Below the pieces are notes generated by a model. That model made no database searches. It had not been told where the DNA came from and saw nothing but the letters and a program-made list of their open reading frames with translations. This document shows positions 1 through 6,924 of a stretch of 14,132 nt of DNA, one piece after another (within the stretch, counting starts at the first letter, position 1; each line of letters opens with the position of its first letter). Made by a program: the position numbers and the translations under genes. Source of the stretch: Tannerella sp. (GTDB lineage Bacteria > Bacteroidota > Bacteroidia > Bacteroidales > Tannerellaceae); contig JAITAY010000360.1 in the NCBI GenBank assembly GCA_031283915.1, forward strand, positions 1 through 14,132. Direction: 5' to 3'.

Positions 1-185
1 CATTACAGATTGTTAGTGATTTCTGGGTTTTCGGACAGCCTGGGGGGGTAATAGACGTGTTGTTTTCGATATATTAACATGAAAAATAGGCAAACAGCGA
101 ACGGAAAAACAACAAAAACACCCTTAGTAATTGTCTGGAAATAAACTATCCCCATTTACGGGAGATGTTTTTTGCCATCCAACGA

Positions 186-225
186 CTGAAAATACGCGCA
201 TACCGGGGTATGTAAGCATTTTCAG
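186..225. repeat. Imperfect inverted repeat (hairpin)
   Basis: The arms CTGAAAAT (186-193) and ATTTTCAG (218-225) are perfect complements. Further in, CATACC pairs with GGTATG around a two-base centre, so about 15 of 19 arm positions match. No T-run follows, so it is not a typical terminator. It may be a relic of a mobile repeat or a structured leader. Confidence 0.5.
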
Positions 226-295
226 AAGGACGTATGGTGAAAAACAGACCCGTAAAGGGGTGGTTTATTTACAGACAGCTCCTTACTCTAATGAA

Positions 296-356
296 AACCA
301 CCGCGGTACGGAGTACAAAGAGATTTTTTTCCTTTGTGTACTCCGCCTCCGTGGTT
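296..356. repeat. Long imperfect inverted repeat
   Basis: AACCAC (296-301), CGGAGTAC (309-316) and AAAG (317-320) pair in order with CTTT (332-335), GTACTCCG (338-345) and GTGGTT (351-356), around a T-rich loop. The arms differ by small internal loops. It lies about 50 bases upstream of the yicC promoter. It could end transcription from an upstream gene or be a degenerate mobile repeat; the sequence alone does not decide. Confidence 0.5.
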
Positions 357-385
357 GTGTGTTTTTGTGTAATTGCCGGGACACT

Positions 386-415
386 CCGTTTTTTCGTTCG
401 AATCATGTACCTTTG
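386..415 (+). promoter_or_regulatory. Promoter of the yicC operon (Bacteroidota -7 box)
   Basis: TACCTTTG at 408-415 fits the Bacteroidota -7 consensus TAnnTTTG exactly. The -33 region is only T-rich (about 389-394) without a clean TTG. Transcription would begin near 421, leaving a leader of only about 10-12 bases before the ATG at 433. This argues against any yicC start upstream of the promoter. Confidence 0.6.
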
Positions 416-432
416 CAGCAAATTTCAAAAAA

Positions 433-1305
433 ATGATACAGTCCATGACCGGATTCGGAAAAGTTACCGCCGAACTTCCGTCGAAAAAGGTAACAGTGGA
501 AATCAAATCACTGAACAGTAAACAGCTTGATTTGAACACGCGAATTTCGGCCGTCTACAGGGAAAAGGAAATCGAGATCCGGAACGAGTTGTTGCAGATG
601 CTGGGACGGGGCAAGATAGAGCTTTCCATCCAGATCGAAAACATCGGGAAGGAGACGGCGGCCAGAATCAATTTCCCGGTAGTGGAAAGTTATTTTGAAC
701 AGATCAAGACCCTGTCGGACAGCCTGCATTTGGCCGAGCCGTCCGACTGGTTCCGGACGCTGCTCCGGATGCCGGATGCGGTTAAAAACGGAATGGCCGA
801 ACTGGATGTATCGGAATGGAACACGATTCACGAAGCGATCGGCGCGGCTACCCGTCAGCTAATCGCTTTCCGGGTACAGGAAGGCGTCATGCTGCAAAAA
901 CTGTTTGAGCGGAAAATTGCAACTATTGCAGCTTTGCTCACGCAGATTGACCATTACGAGGGTGAACGGATCGAAAAAATCAAAAGCCGTATTCTGGAAA
1001 ACCTGAAACATGTCAGCGAGGTGGATTACGACAGGAACCGCTTCGAGCAGGAACTGATCTATTATATCGAGAAACTGGACGTGAACGAGGAAAAGGCACG
1101 CTTGAACAATCATTTGAAGTATTTTGTCGACTCCATGAATCAGGGTCGCGAACAGGGAAAAAAGCTGGGTTTTATCGCCCAGGAGATTGGGCGTGAAATC
1201 AACACGCTGGGTTCCAAAAGCAATCACGTCGAAATGCAGAAGATTGTCGTGCAGATGAAAGATGAACTGGAACAGATAAAGGAACAGGTGCTGAACGTGT
1301 TGTGA
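433..1305 (+). CDS. yicC: YicC/YloC family endoribonuclease
   Basis: A 290-residue protein of the usual YicC length. It opens with the family hallmark MIQSMTGFGK and ends with the conserved C-terminal DUF1732 region (QEIGREINTLGSKSNHVEMQKIVVQMKDEL split over the last 40 residues, here read as QEIGREINTLGSK then HVEMQKIVV). Characterised YicC proteins are RNA-binding endoribonucleases linked to small-RNA turnover and stationary-phase survival; that role is transferred from the family, not shown here. I chose the ATG at 433. The frame stays open upstream to a TTG at 373, but that codon lies before the -7 box at 408-415 and the extra residues do not resemble the family. It is first in a compact operon: gmk starts one base after its stop codon. 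Confidence 0.93.
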   Translation: MIQSMTGFGKVTAELPSKKVTVEIKSLNSKQLDLNTRISAVYREKEIEIRNELLQMLGRGKIELSIQIENIGKETAARINFPVVESYFEQIKTLSDSLHLAEPSDWFRTLLRMPDAVKNGMAELDVSEWNTIHEAIGAATRQLIAFRVQEGVMLQKLFERKIATIAALLTQIDHYEGERIEKIKSRILENLKHVSEVDYDRNRFEQELIYYIEKLDVNEEKARLNNHLKYFVDSMNQGREQGKKLGFIAQEIGREINTLGSKSNHVEMQKIVVQMKDELEQIKEQVLNVL

Positions 1306-1306
1306 C

Positions 1307-1873
1307 ATGGAAGGGAAGTTAATTATCTTTTCAGCGCCTTCGGGCACGGGGAAATCAACCCTTATCCACTACCTGCTGACGCAAAATCCGGATTTGCGGT
1401 TTTCCGTTTCGGCCACCAGCCGGGCGCCGCGCGGGAATGAACGGGATGGCGTGGAGTACTGGTTCCTGACGCCGGAAGAATTTAAAACTAAAATCAGGAA
1501 TGGTGAATTTCTTGAATACGAAGAGGTTTATCCGGACTTGTTTTACGGAACCTTGAAGTCGGAAGTGGAACGGATACGGAAGGCCGGCCAGCACGTCGTT
1601 TGCGATGTGGACGTCGTCGGCAGCCGCAGTATCAAGAAGCTGTACGGCGAAAAAGCGCTGGCCGTATTTGTCCGGCCTCCGTCGATCGAGGCATTGCGCA
1701 GCCGACTGGAAAACAGGAATACCGATTCGCCCGAAATCATTGAAAAACGGCTGGCAAAGGCAGCGTATGAACTCGGTTTTGCCACCGAATTTGACAGGGT
1801 CATCGTCAATGACGAAATAGAAAAAGCACAGACGGAAGTCCTCCGGATTGTGCGCCAATTCCTGAACGCATGA
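1307..1873 (+). CDS. gmk: Guanylate kinase
   Basis: Transfers phosphate from ATP to GMP, giving GDP for nucleotide synthesis in the cytoplasm. The 188 residues match a normal bacterial guanylate kinase. Visible motifs are the P-loop APSGTGKST (residues 10-18), the GMP-binding segment SATSRAPRGNERDGVEYWF (35-53) and the FYGT element before SEVERI. The lid and C-terminal helix regions (RLENRNTDS, IVNDEIEKA) are also typical. The start ATG lies one base after the yicC stop codon, and its own stop overlaps the nadD start in an ATGA, so the three genes are very probably co-transcribed and translationally coupled. The yicC-gmk-nadD order is common in Bacteroidota. Nothing unusual is seen. Confidence 0.97.
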   Translation: MEGKLIIFSAPSGTGKSTLIHYLLTQNPDLRFSVSATSRAPRGNERDGVEYWFLTPEEFKTKIRNGEFLEYEEVYPDLFYGTLKSEVERIRKAGQHVVCDVDVVGSRSIKKLYGEKALAVFVRPPSIEALRSRLENRNTDSPEIIEKRLAKAAYELGFATEFDRVIVNDEIEKAQTEVLRIVRQFLNA

Positions 1874-2445
1874 CGAAAGTAGGTATCTTTTCAGGCTCGT
1901 TCAACCCGGTTCACATTGGGCATCTGGCGCTGGCAAACTGGCTCTGTGAATATGATGACATGGATGAAGTCTGGTTTCTTGTTACGCCGCAAAATCCGCT
2001 GAAGGAGACGAAAGAGCTGATGGATTTCCGGTTGAGGTTTGAATGGGTGAAGAAGGCCATTGCCGGCTATCCGAAGTTCAAAGCGAGCGATTTCGAATCC
2101 ACACTCCCGTTGCCGTCCTATACTGTCCGCACGTTCCGGGCGCTCCGGGCATCCTTTCCGGACTGTCTGTTTCACTTGATTGTGGGTGCGGACAACTGGG
2201 AAAACATGCCGCAGTGGAAAGACGTCCGGGCGCTGCTGGCAGAGTTTCCCCTGCGTATCTATCCGCGCAAAGGCTACGATCTGACCATTCCTGCCCATCT
2301 GACGCAGGTACGCAAGGTCGATGCGCCCCTGCTGGAAATCTCGTCTTCGTTTATTCGCGAAGCCCTCGGGCAGGGAAAAGACATTCGCTTCTTCCTGCCC
2401 GAACCCATACGAAATGAAATGAATCAATTAAAGAAAATGATATGA
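1870..2445 (+). CDS. nadD: Nicotinate-nucleotide adenylyltransferase
   Basis: Adenylates nicotinate mononucleotide to give deamido-NAD, the shared late step of de novo and salvage NAD synthesis. The 191-residue length fits the family. The nucleotidyltransferase signature GIFSGSFNPVHIGH covers residues 5-18, with the HIGH-type HxGH motif at 15-18. The second signature, ISSSFIR (157-163), supplies the usual SxxxR phosphate-binding residues near the C-terminus. VGADNW in the middle is the typical adenine-side segment. The gene starts inside the gmk stop codon and ends inside the start codon of the next gene (ATGA at both ends), pointing to translational coupling. No abnormal feature is seen. Confidence 0.96.
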   Translation: MTKVGIFSGSFNPVHIGHLALANWLCEYDDMDEVWFLVTPQNPLKETKELMDFRLRFEWVKKAIAGYPKFKASDFESTLPLPSYTVRTFRALRASFPDCLFHLIVGADNWENMPQWKDVRALLAEFPLRIYPRKGYDLTIPAHLTQVRKVDAPLLEISSSFIREALGQGKDIRFFLPEPIRNEMNQLKKMI

Positions 2446-4535
2446 AAATCTCTGTTATCTTTTTATTTACACTAAGTTTTTTCAATATGACACATGCCGC
2501 AAATCCGTTGCTGGGGGCCTACAGGACACCCCATGAAACGTATCCGTTTGATAAAATCAAACACGCACATTATCTCCCTGCCGTCGATGAAAGTATCCGG
2601 CAGCTGGAGAAGGAAGTTGCATCCATTGTGAACAATCCGCAGCCGCCGACGTTTGAAAATACCGTCGTCGCACTGGAACGTAGCGGGAAGTTGCTCGGCA
2701 GAGTGACTTCGGCTTTCTTTGCCGTTCTGAATGCGGAAGCGGACGAGGAAATGATGAACCTCTCGCAGGAAATTTCACCCAAACTGTCCGAATGCCGGAA
2801 CAATATCCACCTGAACGAGGCTTTGTTTGCTCGCATAAAGGCCGTATACGATCAGAAAGCATCTCTGAACCTGCCGGTCGAAGAGGCCAAATTACTGCAA
2901 CGAACCTTTGACGGGTTTGCAGATAACGGCGCCAGTCTCCCGCCGGAAGGGAAGGATCGTTTCCGCCGGTTGAGCATGGAACTGAGTCAGCTACAGCTTA
3001 CTTTCGAACAGAATGTACTGAAGGACAAGAACCGTTACGAACTGCTTCTCACCGACGAAAAAGACCTTGCCGGTCTGCCGGAATCCGCCCGCGAGGCCGC
3101 TTTGCTGAGGGCCGGAGAGAAGGGGAAAACCGGCTGGCTGTTTACGCTTTCCGAGCCAAGTTATATCCCGTTCATGCAATACGCAGACAACCGTTCGCTG
3201 CGCGAGCAGCTGTTCCGTGCCCGCCAGCAAACCGGAAACAGTGACAACGAGTACGACAATAAGGAGAATATCAGAAAAATCGTTCGTATCCGTATGGAAA
3301 TCGCTCAATTGTTGGGATATAAAAATTATGCGGAGTATGAACTGAAAAACAAAATGGCCAAAAAGTCCGAAAATGTTTACCGGCTGCTGGAACAGTTGCT
3401 GGAGGCATACAAGCCGGTAGCCATCAACGAATACAACACGATACAGGGTTTTGCCATGGGTATCGAAAACCGGCAAGTGACCCTGATGCCGTGGGACTGG
3501 AGTTATTACTCGGAAAAGCTGAAAAACATTCGCTTCCGGGTAGACGACGAAATGACACGTCCCTATTTCGAACTGGAACGGGTAACAAAGGGCGTGTTCG
3601 GTTTGGCCACCCAACTGTATGGCATTACCTTCAGGGAAAATCGCGAGATTCCCGTATATCATCCGGAAGTAAGGACTTATGAGGTGTCTGATGAAAACGG
3701 CAAGTTCCTGGCAGTCCTGTACACGGATTTCTTCCCGCGCGAAGGCAAGCAGTCGGGCGCATGGATGGACGGTATCCAGCCGCAGTACAGGGATAAAAAG
3801 GGCATTGACCACCGTCCGCATATCGTCATTGTGATGAATTTTACCCGTCCGACCGAAACGAAACCGTCATTGCTCACTTACGAGGAAGTTAATACCTTCC
3901 TGCATGAATTTGGCCATGCTCTGCATGGCATGTTGTCGGAGGTGACATATAGCAGCCTCTCCGGTACCGGCGTCGAACAGGATTTTGTGGAACTGCCTTC
4001 CCAAATCATGGAAAACTGGCTGGATGAAGAACCGTTTTTAGACCGGATTGCCGCACATTACCAGACCGGGGAGAAAATTCCCTCCGAGTTGGTTCACAAC
4101 CTGATGGATGCATCCAATTTCAATACCGGTTACAAGTGTTGCCGGCAGGTAAGTTTCGGTCTGCTGGACATGGCCTGGCATACGCTCACAACTCCTTTCG
4201 ACGGCGATGTAGCCGCTTTCGAAAAAAACGCCTGGGAACGCGCCCTCATTCTTCCGGCAGTCCCCGGGACATTGATGAGCAGCAGTTTCAATCATATTTT
4301 TTCGGGTGGATACGCTGCCGGATACTACGGATACAAATGGGCGGAGGTGATGGATGCCGATGCTTTTTCGGTGTTTAAGACGGCCGGCATTTTTGATCGG
4401 AACGTAGCGAACGCTTTCCGTGAGCATATCCTTTCGAAAGGCGACACGGAAGAACCCGACGTTCTTTACAAACGCTTTCGCGGCCGCGAACCTTCGATTG
4501 ACGCGCTCCTGATTCGTAACGGAGTGAAAAAGTAA
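2442..4535 (+). CDS. dcp: Secreted M3-family zinc oligopeptidase (Dcp-like)
   Basis: A 697-residue thimet-type metallopeptidase. Family members cut short peptides, and Dcp releases dipeptides from the C-terminus. The zinc site is plain: HEFGHALHG with H488, E489 and H492, and the third ligand E517 in DFVELPSQIMENW. Residues 1-20 form a short hydrophobic signal peptide ending THA, and no lipobox cysteine is seen, so a periplasmic location is likely. The N-terminal half is the helical substrate-channel part; MPWDWSYYSEK and the HRPHIVIVMNF strand precede the zinc site, as in the family. The start overlaps the nadD stop by four bases. A strong terminator follows, so this is the operon's last gene. 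I am sure of the family; whether it acts as a dipeptidyl carboxypeptidase or a general oligopeptidase is inference. Confidence 0.93.
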   Translation: MKISVIFLFTLSFFNMTHAANPLLGAYRTPHETYPFDKIKHAHYLPAVDESIRQLEKEVASIVNNPQPPTFENTVVALERSGKLLGRVTSAFFAVLNAEADEEMMNLSQEISPKLSECRNNIHLNEALFARIKAVYDQKASLNLPVEEAKLLQRTFDGFADNGASLPPEGKDRFRRLSMELSQLQLTFEQNVLKDKNRYELLLTDEKDLAGLPESAREAALLRAGEKGKTGWLFTLSEPSYIPFMQYADNRSLREQLFRARQQTGNSDNEYDNKENIRKIVRIRMEIAQLLGYKNYAEYELKNKMAKKSENVYRLLEQLLEAYKPVAINEYNTIQGFAMGIENRQVTLMPWDWSYYSEKLKNIRFRVDDEMTRPYFELERVTKGVFGLATQLYGITFRENREIPVYHPEVRTYEVSDENGKFLAVLYTDFFPREGKQSGAWMDGIQPQYRDKKGIDHRPHIVIVMNFTRPTETKPSLLTYEEVNTFLHEFGHALHGMLSEVTYSSLSGTGVEQDFVELPSQIMENWLDEEPFLDRIAAHYQTGEKIPSELVHNLMDASNFNTGYKCCRQVSFGLLDMAWHTLTTPFDGDVAAFEKNAWERALILPAVPGTLMSSSFNHIFSGGYAAGYYGYKWAEVMDADAFSVFKTAGIFDRNVANAFREHILSKGDTEEPDVLYKRFRGREPSIDALLIRNGVKK

Positions 4536-4566
4536 CCGGACAAAACCGGCTACGGGGCAAGAACGG

Positions 4567-4605
4567 AAAAAGTTGCAACAAGCATCATTTGTTGCAACTT
4601 TTTTT
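4567..4605 (+). terminator. Rho-independent terminator of the yicC-dcp operon
   Basis: A perfect 15-bp stem (4567-4581 with 4589-4603) surrounds a 7-base loop and is followed by a T-run to 4605, about 30 bases after the peptidase stop codon. The stem starts with five A bases, so it could also work on the minus strand for transcripts that pass the neighbouring minus-strand terminator. Confidence 0.9.
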
Positions 4606-4610
4606 ACACA

Positions 4611-4647
4611 CAAAAATCCCGGTAAAGAAGTCCTTTCTTTACCGGGA
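4611..4647 (-). terminator. Rho-independent terminator of the DUF6580 gene
   Basis: A perfect 13-bp stem (4617-4629 with 4635-4647) surrounds a 5-base loop. Read on the minus strand, the stem is followed by a run of five T bases (plus-strand A at 4612-4616). It lies about 30 bases beyond the stop codon of the minus-strand membrane protein gene. With the plus-strand hairpin beside it, it insulates two convergent transcription units. Confidence 0.88.
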
Positions 4648-4676
4648 AATAATGATCAGTTCCTGCGTGTCCCGTC

Positions 4677-5240
4677 TCAGGCTGCTTTTTGTACCTTGAG
4701 TGACGGAAATGTGTACATCAGCAACTCAAACGCGCCGAACAGTACGCCCGTGTACAGCAAATCGCCGGCGAGTCCGTTGCGGAAAAACGGCAACGCTGCT
4801 ATATAGCACGTCTCCAGACCTTCCAGCGTGTGCGGATACATGCCCGACGATATCCATGTGCCAAAATTGGTAACCAGATAGAAGATCACCGAGGCTCCCA
4901 CTGCGGAACCAGCCACGTTAAGAACACGTACTCTCTTCAGCGTGAATGTACCCATCAACACAATCAGCGCCAATGCCCCGTAAGTATACAGGAACCAGAA
5001 CAGGTGTCCGTCCATGTGTGCACTGTATACCCACGTGTTCAATACAAAATCGCTCAGCATCATGGCCGCAATCGGAATGAAATACGCCCAGTAACGCTTG
5101 CCGTAATAAGCGGCTCCAAAAAGCGCCATGCCGGCAATGGGTACAAACCCGGCCGGATGTGGAATAAGCCGGCTAACTGCCGCCAGCAGAATGACTGCAC
5201 AAATAATGCCAAATCGCAAACTTACTTTTTTATTCTCCAT
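4677..5240 (-). CDS. DUF6580 family putative membrane transport protein
   Basis: A 187-residue, strongly hydrophobic protein with about five membrane-spanning stretches. The pattern matches proteins I know as DUF6580: an early SRLIPHPAGFVPIAGMALFGAAYYGKR segment, then IPIAAMMLSDFVL, a central helix around GALALIVLMGTF, ASVIFYLVTNFGTWISSGMYP, and a closing CYIAALPFFRNGLAGDLLYTGVLFGAFELL. The fold resembles small substrate-binding (S) subunits of ECF vitamin transporters, so uptake of a small molecule is a reasonable guess, but the substrate is unknown. It stands alone, with its own promoter and terminator. The start is the ATG at 5238-5240, preceded by an A-rich leader. I looked for a cobalamin-type riboswitch in the leader and saw none. 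Confidence 0.85.
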   Translation of the reverse strand: MENKKVSLRFGIICAVILLAAVSRLIPHPAGFVPIAGMALFGAAYYGKRYWAYFIPIAAMMLSDFVLNTWVYSAHMDGHLFWFLYTYGALALIVLMGTFTLKRVRVLNVAGSAVGASVIFYLVTNFGTWISSGMYPHTLEGLETCYIAALPFFRNGLAGDLLYTGVLFGAFELLMYTFPSLKVQKAA

Positions 5241-5324
5241 TTTTTTGTCTATTAATTTTGTTATCTTAATGCTATCAAGTCAATTGTCCTCCCTGAATGA
5301 ACGAACGCAAGAAACATCGCCGGG

Positions 5325-5353
5325 CAAAGATAGTAAAAAAATTATATCGACAA
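5325..5353 (-). promoter_or_regulatory. Promoter of the DUF6580 gene
   Basis: On the minus strand, TATCTTTG (plus 5325-5332) matches the -7 consensus TAnnTTTG, and TTG (plus 5351-5353) lies 18 bases upstream as a -33 element. Transcription would start near 5317, leaving a leader of about 75 bases before the ATG. That leader contains no riboswitch I recognise. Confidence 0.75.
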
Positions 5354-5557
5354 CAGGGAGCGCAGAAAAAATCAGAGCAGATGCACGAAAACCGGCTTTT
5401 GCGGTTACCCTGCCATATCCCGTTTCTCACGCAGCACTACTGATATTTCACCCCCCGACGGGATTTTTCATGCGTTCTATTTTATTTCCCATCCCTAAAT
5501 GAATAATTGAAACGCGGAGATGCGGCATTCCTCCGTAAAAACCGTTGACACCGCGTT

Positions 5558-5585
5558 GTAGAGACGCACGGCCGTGCGTCTCTAC
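5558..5585. repeat. Perfect 28-bp palindrome
   Basis: GTAGAGACGCACGG (5558-5571) is followed directly by its exact reverse complement (5572-5585), with no loop. No T-run follows, so it is not a terminator. From memory, palindromes with this GTAGAGACG...CGTCTCTAC form occur as dispersed multi-copy repeats in several bacterial phyla, which suggests a REP-like or MITE-like sequence. Copy number in this genome cannot be seen from the window. Confidence 0.8.
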
Positions 5586-5817
5586 GTTGTCATTTATGAT
5601 CAACAAAGGTTGTTTTGTTATTTGAATAAGGTAGAAATAAGGTTTTGATCCGTATATCCATTACCTTCCACGGATGCGCTTAGCCAAAACGCAGGTGAAA
5701 AACCCTGACGGGGTTTGGTATAACGGAGAAAAGGCTTTTTCGAGGGATAGGTATGCCCTGACGGGCAAAGCCGCCGTTGGGGGGATTACGGGGCGACGAA
5801 ATGCCAAACGCTGTATC

Positions 5818-6035
5818 TATACTGCCCGCGGTATAGTTTTGTGCAAAAACAGGTAGTTAGTAGCCGGTAGAATAGTAGCCGGTAGTTCTGTGATACGACG
5901 AAGCTGTCCGCTCAAACCCTCACTTTTACGCCTTTTCCTCCAACTGCCGCTTTTCTGCCAACCGCCCTCTACTAACTACTAGCTACTAGCTACTAACTAC
6001 CCCTTTATACACAAAACTATACCGCGTGCAGTATA
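5818..6035. repeat. 218-bp inverted-repeat-bounded element (MITE-like)
   Basis: The outer arms 5818-5843 and 6010-6035 are inverted copies with 25 of 26 positions matching. A second inverted pair just inside, 5852-5863 and 5990-6001, matches 12 of 12. The left half also carries TAGTAGCCGGTAG twice (5858-5870, 5873-5885). The centre (about 5890-5965) is pyrimidine-rich and has no open frame of note. The shape is that of a miniature non-autonomous element or a long structured RNA. I see no clear target-site duplication and no transposase. Confidence 0.65.
5969..6000 (+). repeat. Heptamer tandem repeat CTACTAR
   Basis: CTACTAA, CTACTAG, CTACTAG, CTACTAA and a partial CTAC follow without spacers. 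The array lies inside the right half of the inverted-repeat element, and its end pairs with the GTAGTTAGTAG sequence of the left half. Short arrays like this can change length by replication slippage. Confidence 0.8.
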
Positions 6036-6155
6036 ATAAGGATTGACTATGTAGAGGTTTTTCATCCCGTTAAAAATCATCGAAAAATCCTTTGAAAGAC
6101 AAATCACGTCCCCTAAAATTCCGTTTTCTTAACTAAAAGCTCCTGCTTTAGCTCC

Positions 6156-6199
6156 CTATAAGATTCGTATAAGATCTGTATAGGATCTGTATAGGATAT
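6156..6199 (+). repeat. Four tandem 11-bp units
   Basis: CTATAAGATTC, GTATAAGATCT, GTATAGGATCT and GTATAGGATAT follow end to end. The middle two differ at one position. The 11-bp period is close to one helical turn. The array lies about 85 bases beyond the stop codon of the minus-strand sigma factor gene. Its role is unknown; protein binding sites on one DNA face or simple slippage are both possible. Confidence 0.75.
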
Positions 6200-6284
6200 C
6201 TTTAGCTGTCATTCGTTATGTTTTAACGCAGGGAAACCAATTTTCGCTTTAATATATCAATATCCTGAAAATTGCAAACATTAC

Positions 6285-6863
6285 CTATAAACGACTAAAC
6301 CCAAGAATGAAAATGACAAGGGGCAAATAGTCCTTCAATTCGGTTTTCAGGATTTCGATGGCTTTGTTTCTGTATCGCTCGACCGTGCGTATGGAAACGT
6401 CCATGGCCTTGGCGATTTCACTGACCGATTGCTCCTCCATGCGCGACATTTCGAACGCCATCCGGTATTCCGGCGGTAGTTTTGCCAAGGCATCGGCCAG
6501 CAACTGCTCCAGCTCATCCAGCATCCATACGGAATCGGGATGTTCGGCATAAGGCATGTTTTCCGATTGGGAGAGATCGTCGAATGTGGCATGACGGTGG
6601 TCTCTCAGGTAATTGAGGCAGTGATTCCTGACTGCAGCCATCAGGTAATTTTTCGCAGGAATACGGTAATCCAGACGGTGACGATTCATCCAGACGGCGC
6701 AAAACACGTCCTGCACAATGTCTTCGCATACGTCAGTTCGTTTAACGAAACGTTGCGCATACACACACAATGACGCATAATAATATTCAAACATCTCCTT
6801 AAATGCCGTCCGATCATTCAAAGAGATATTGTACATCCATTGCTCCTGTACTGCCGTTTTCAT
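6285..6863 (-). CDS. FecI-type ECF sigma factor (Bacteroides expansion family)
   Basis: A 192-residue RNA polymerase sigma factor. Region 2 spans about residues 23-92 (FKEMFEYYYASLCVYAQRF, then DIVQDVFCAVW and a tryptophan-led -10 recognition part). Region 4 spans about 122-172, with the helix-turn-helix SVSEIAKAMDVSIRTVERYRNKA. The C-terminus is a hydrophobic tail (YLPLVIFILGF, about 179-189), which I know from this Bacteroidota sigma subfamily. I chose the ATG at 6861-6863; a TTG three codons upstream is a weaker alternative. It diverges from the anti-sigma gene at 7047 and is therefore expected to switch on the susC/susD genes when released. Family assignment is firm; target promoters are inferred from context. 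Confidence 0.93.
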   Translation of the reverse strand: MKTAVQEQWMYNISLNDRTAFKEMFEYYYASLCVYAQRFVKRTDVCEDIVQDVFCAVWMNRHRLDYRIPAKNYLMAAVRNHCLNYLRDHRHATFDDLSQSENMPYAEHPDSVWMLDELEQLLADALAKLPPEYRMAFEMSRMEEQSVSEIAKAMDVSIRTVERYRNKAIEILKTELKDYLPLVIFILGFSRL

Positions 6864-6916
6864 GTCTTGCAAGTATTTGTCAGTAAGTTTCCCGTTAAGG
6901 TTGATAAATGACAGGG

Positions 6917-6924
6917 CAAAGATA
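6917..6924 (-). promoter_or_regulatory. Promoter -7 box of the sigma factor gene
   Basis: On the minus strand this reads TATCTTTG, an exact TAnnTTTG match, about 54 bases upstream of the chosen ATG. I see no TTG at the expected -33 distance, so the promoter may be weak or depend on another factor. It has the housekeeping form, which suggests the sigma factor is made before the inducing signal arrives. Confidence 0.6.

Larger units (their letters stand above)
1..407. other. Gene-free stretch upstream of yicC
   Basis: I see no supportable coding region here. The short open frames overlap one another, lack family resemblance and run across hairpins. The first 75 bases could hold the last codons of a gene lying outside the window (two plus frames are open to stops near 49 and 75), but nothing identifies one. 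The stretch contains two imperfect inverted repeats, listed separately, and leads into the yicC promoter. Confidence 0.6.
5354..6284. other. Gene-free, repeat-rich intergenic region
   Basis: No supportable gene lies here. The only open frame of any size (5674-5856, 60 codons) runs through small hairpins and into an inverted repeat arm, has no upstream promoter and resembles nothing I know. Besides the repeats listed separately, there is a hairpin with AACCG/CGGTT arms (5390-5394, 5402-5406), a 7-bp stem ATCCCGT/ACGGGAT (5417-5423, 5458-5464) followed by five T bases, and two small hairpins that both centre on CCCTGACGGG (5700-5716 and 5754-5767). The mixture suggests accumulated small mobile repeats. 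Confidence 0.6.

Noticed and set aside
1..75. Tail of an upstream gene
   Set aside because: Two plus frames remain open for the first few codons, but 16 to 24 codons give no recognisable sequence.
373..432. A longer yicC start at a TTG
   Set aside because: It lies upstream of the -7 promoter box and adds residues that do not fit the family; the ATG at 433 gives the normal length and N-terminus.
131..539. Short overlapping open frames on both strands upstream of yicC
   Set aside because: They overlap the hairpin, the promoter or the yicC coding region, and have no recognisable composition or family.
2991..3821. A 276-codon minus-strand frame opposite the M3 peptidase
   Set aside because: It is the antisense of a clear zinc peptidase gene and has no family features of its own.
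5241..5320. Riboswitch in the leader of the DUF6580 gene
   Set aside because: The leader of about 75 bases is too short for a cobalamin element and shows none of its conserved boxes; no other known riboswitch core was seen.
5674..5856. A 60-codon open frame in the repeat-rich region
   Set aside because: It crosses two small hairpins, ends inside an inverted repeat arm, has no promoter or start-region support and resembles no protein I know.
5969..6000. CRISPR array
   Set aside because: The units are seven bases long and directly adjacent, with no spacers and no cas genes in the window.
5818..6035. Retron or group II intron RNA
   Set aside because: No reverse transcriptase is present in the window and no intron domain V motif is visible; only the inverted arms suggest folding.
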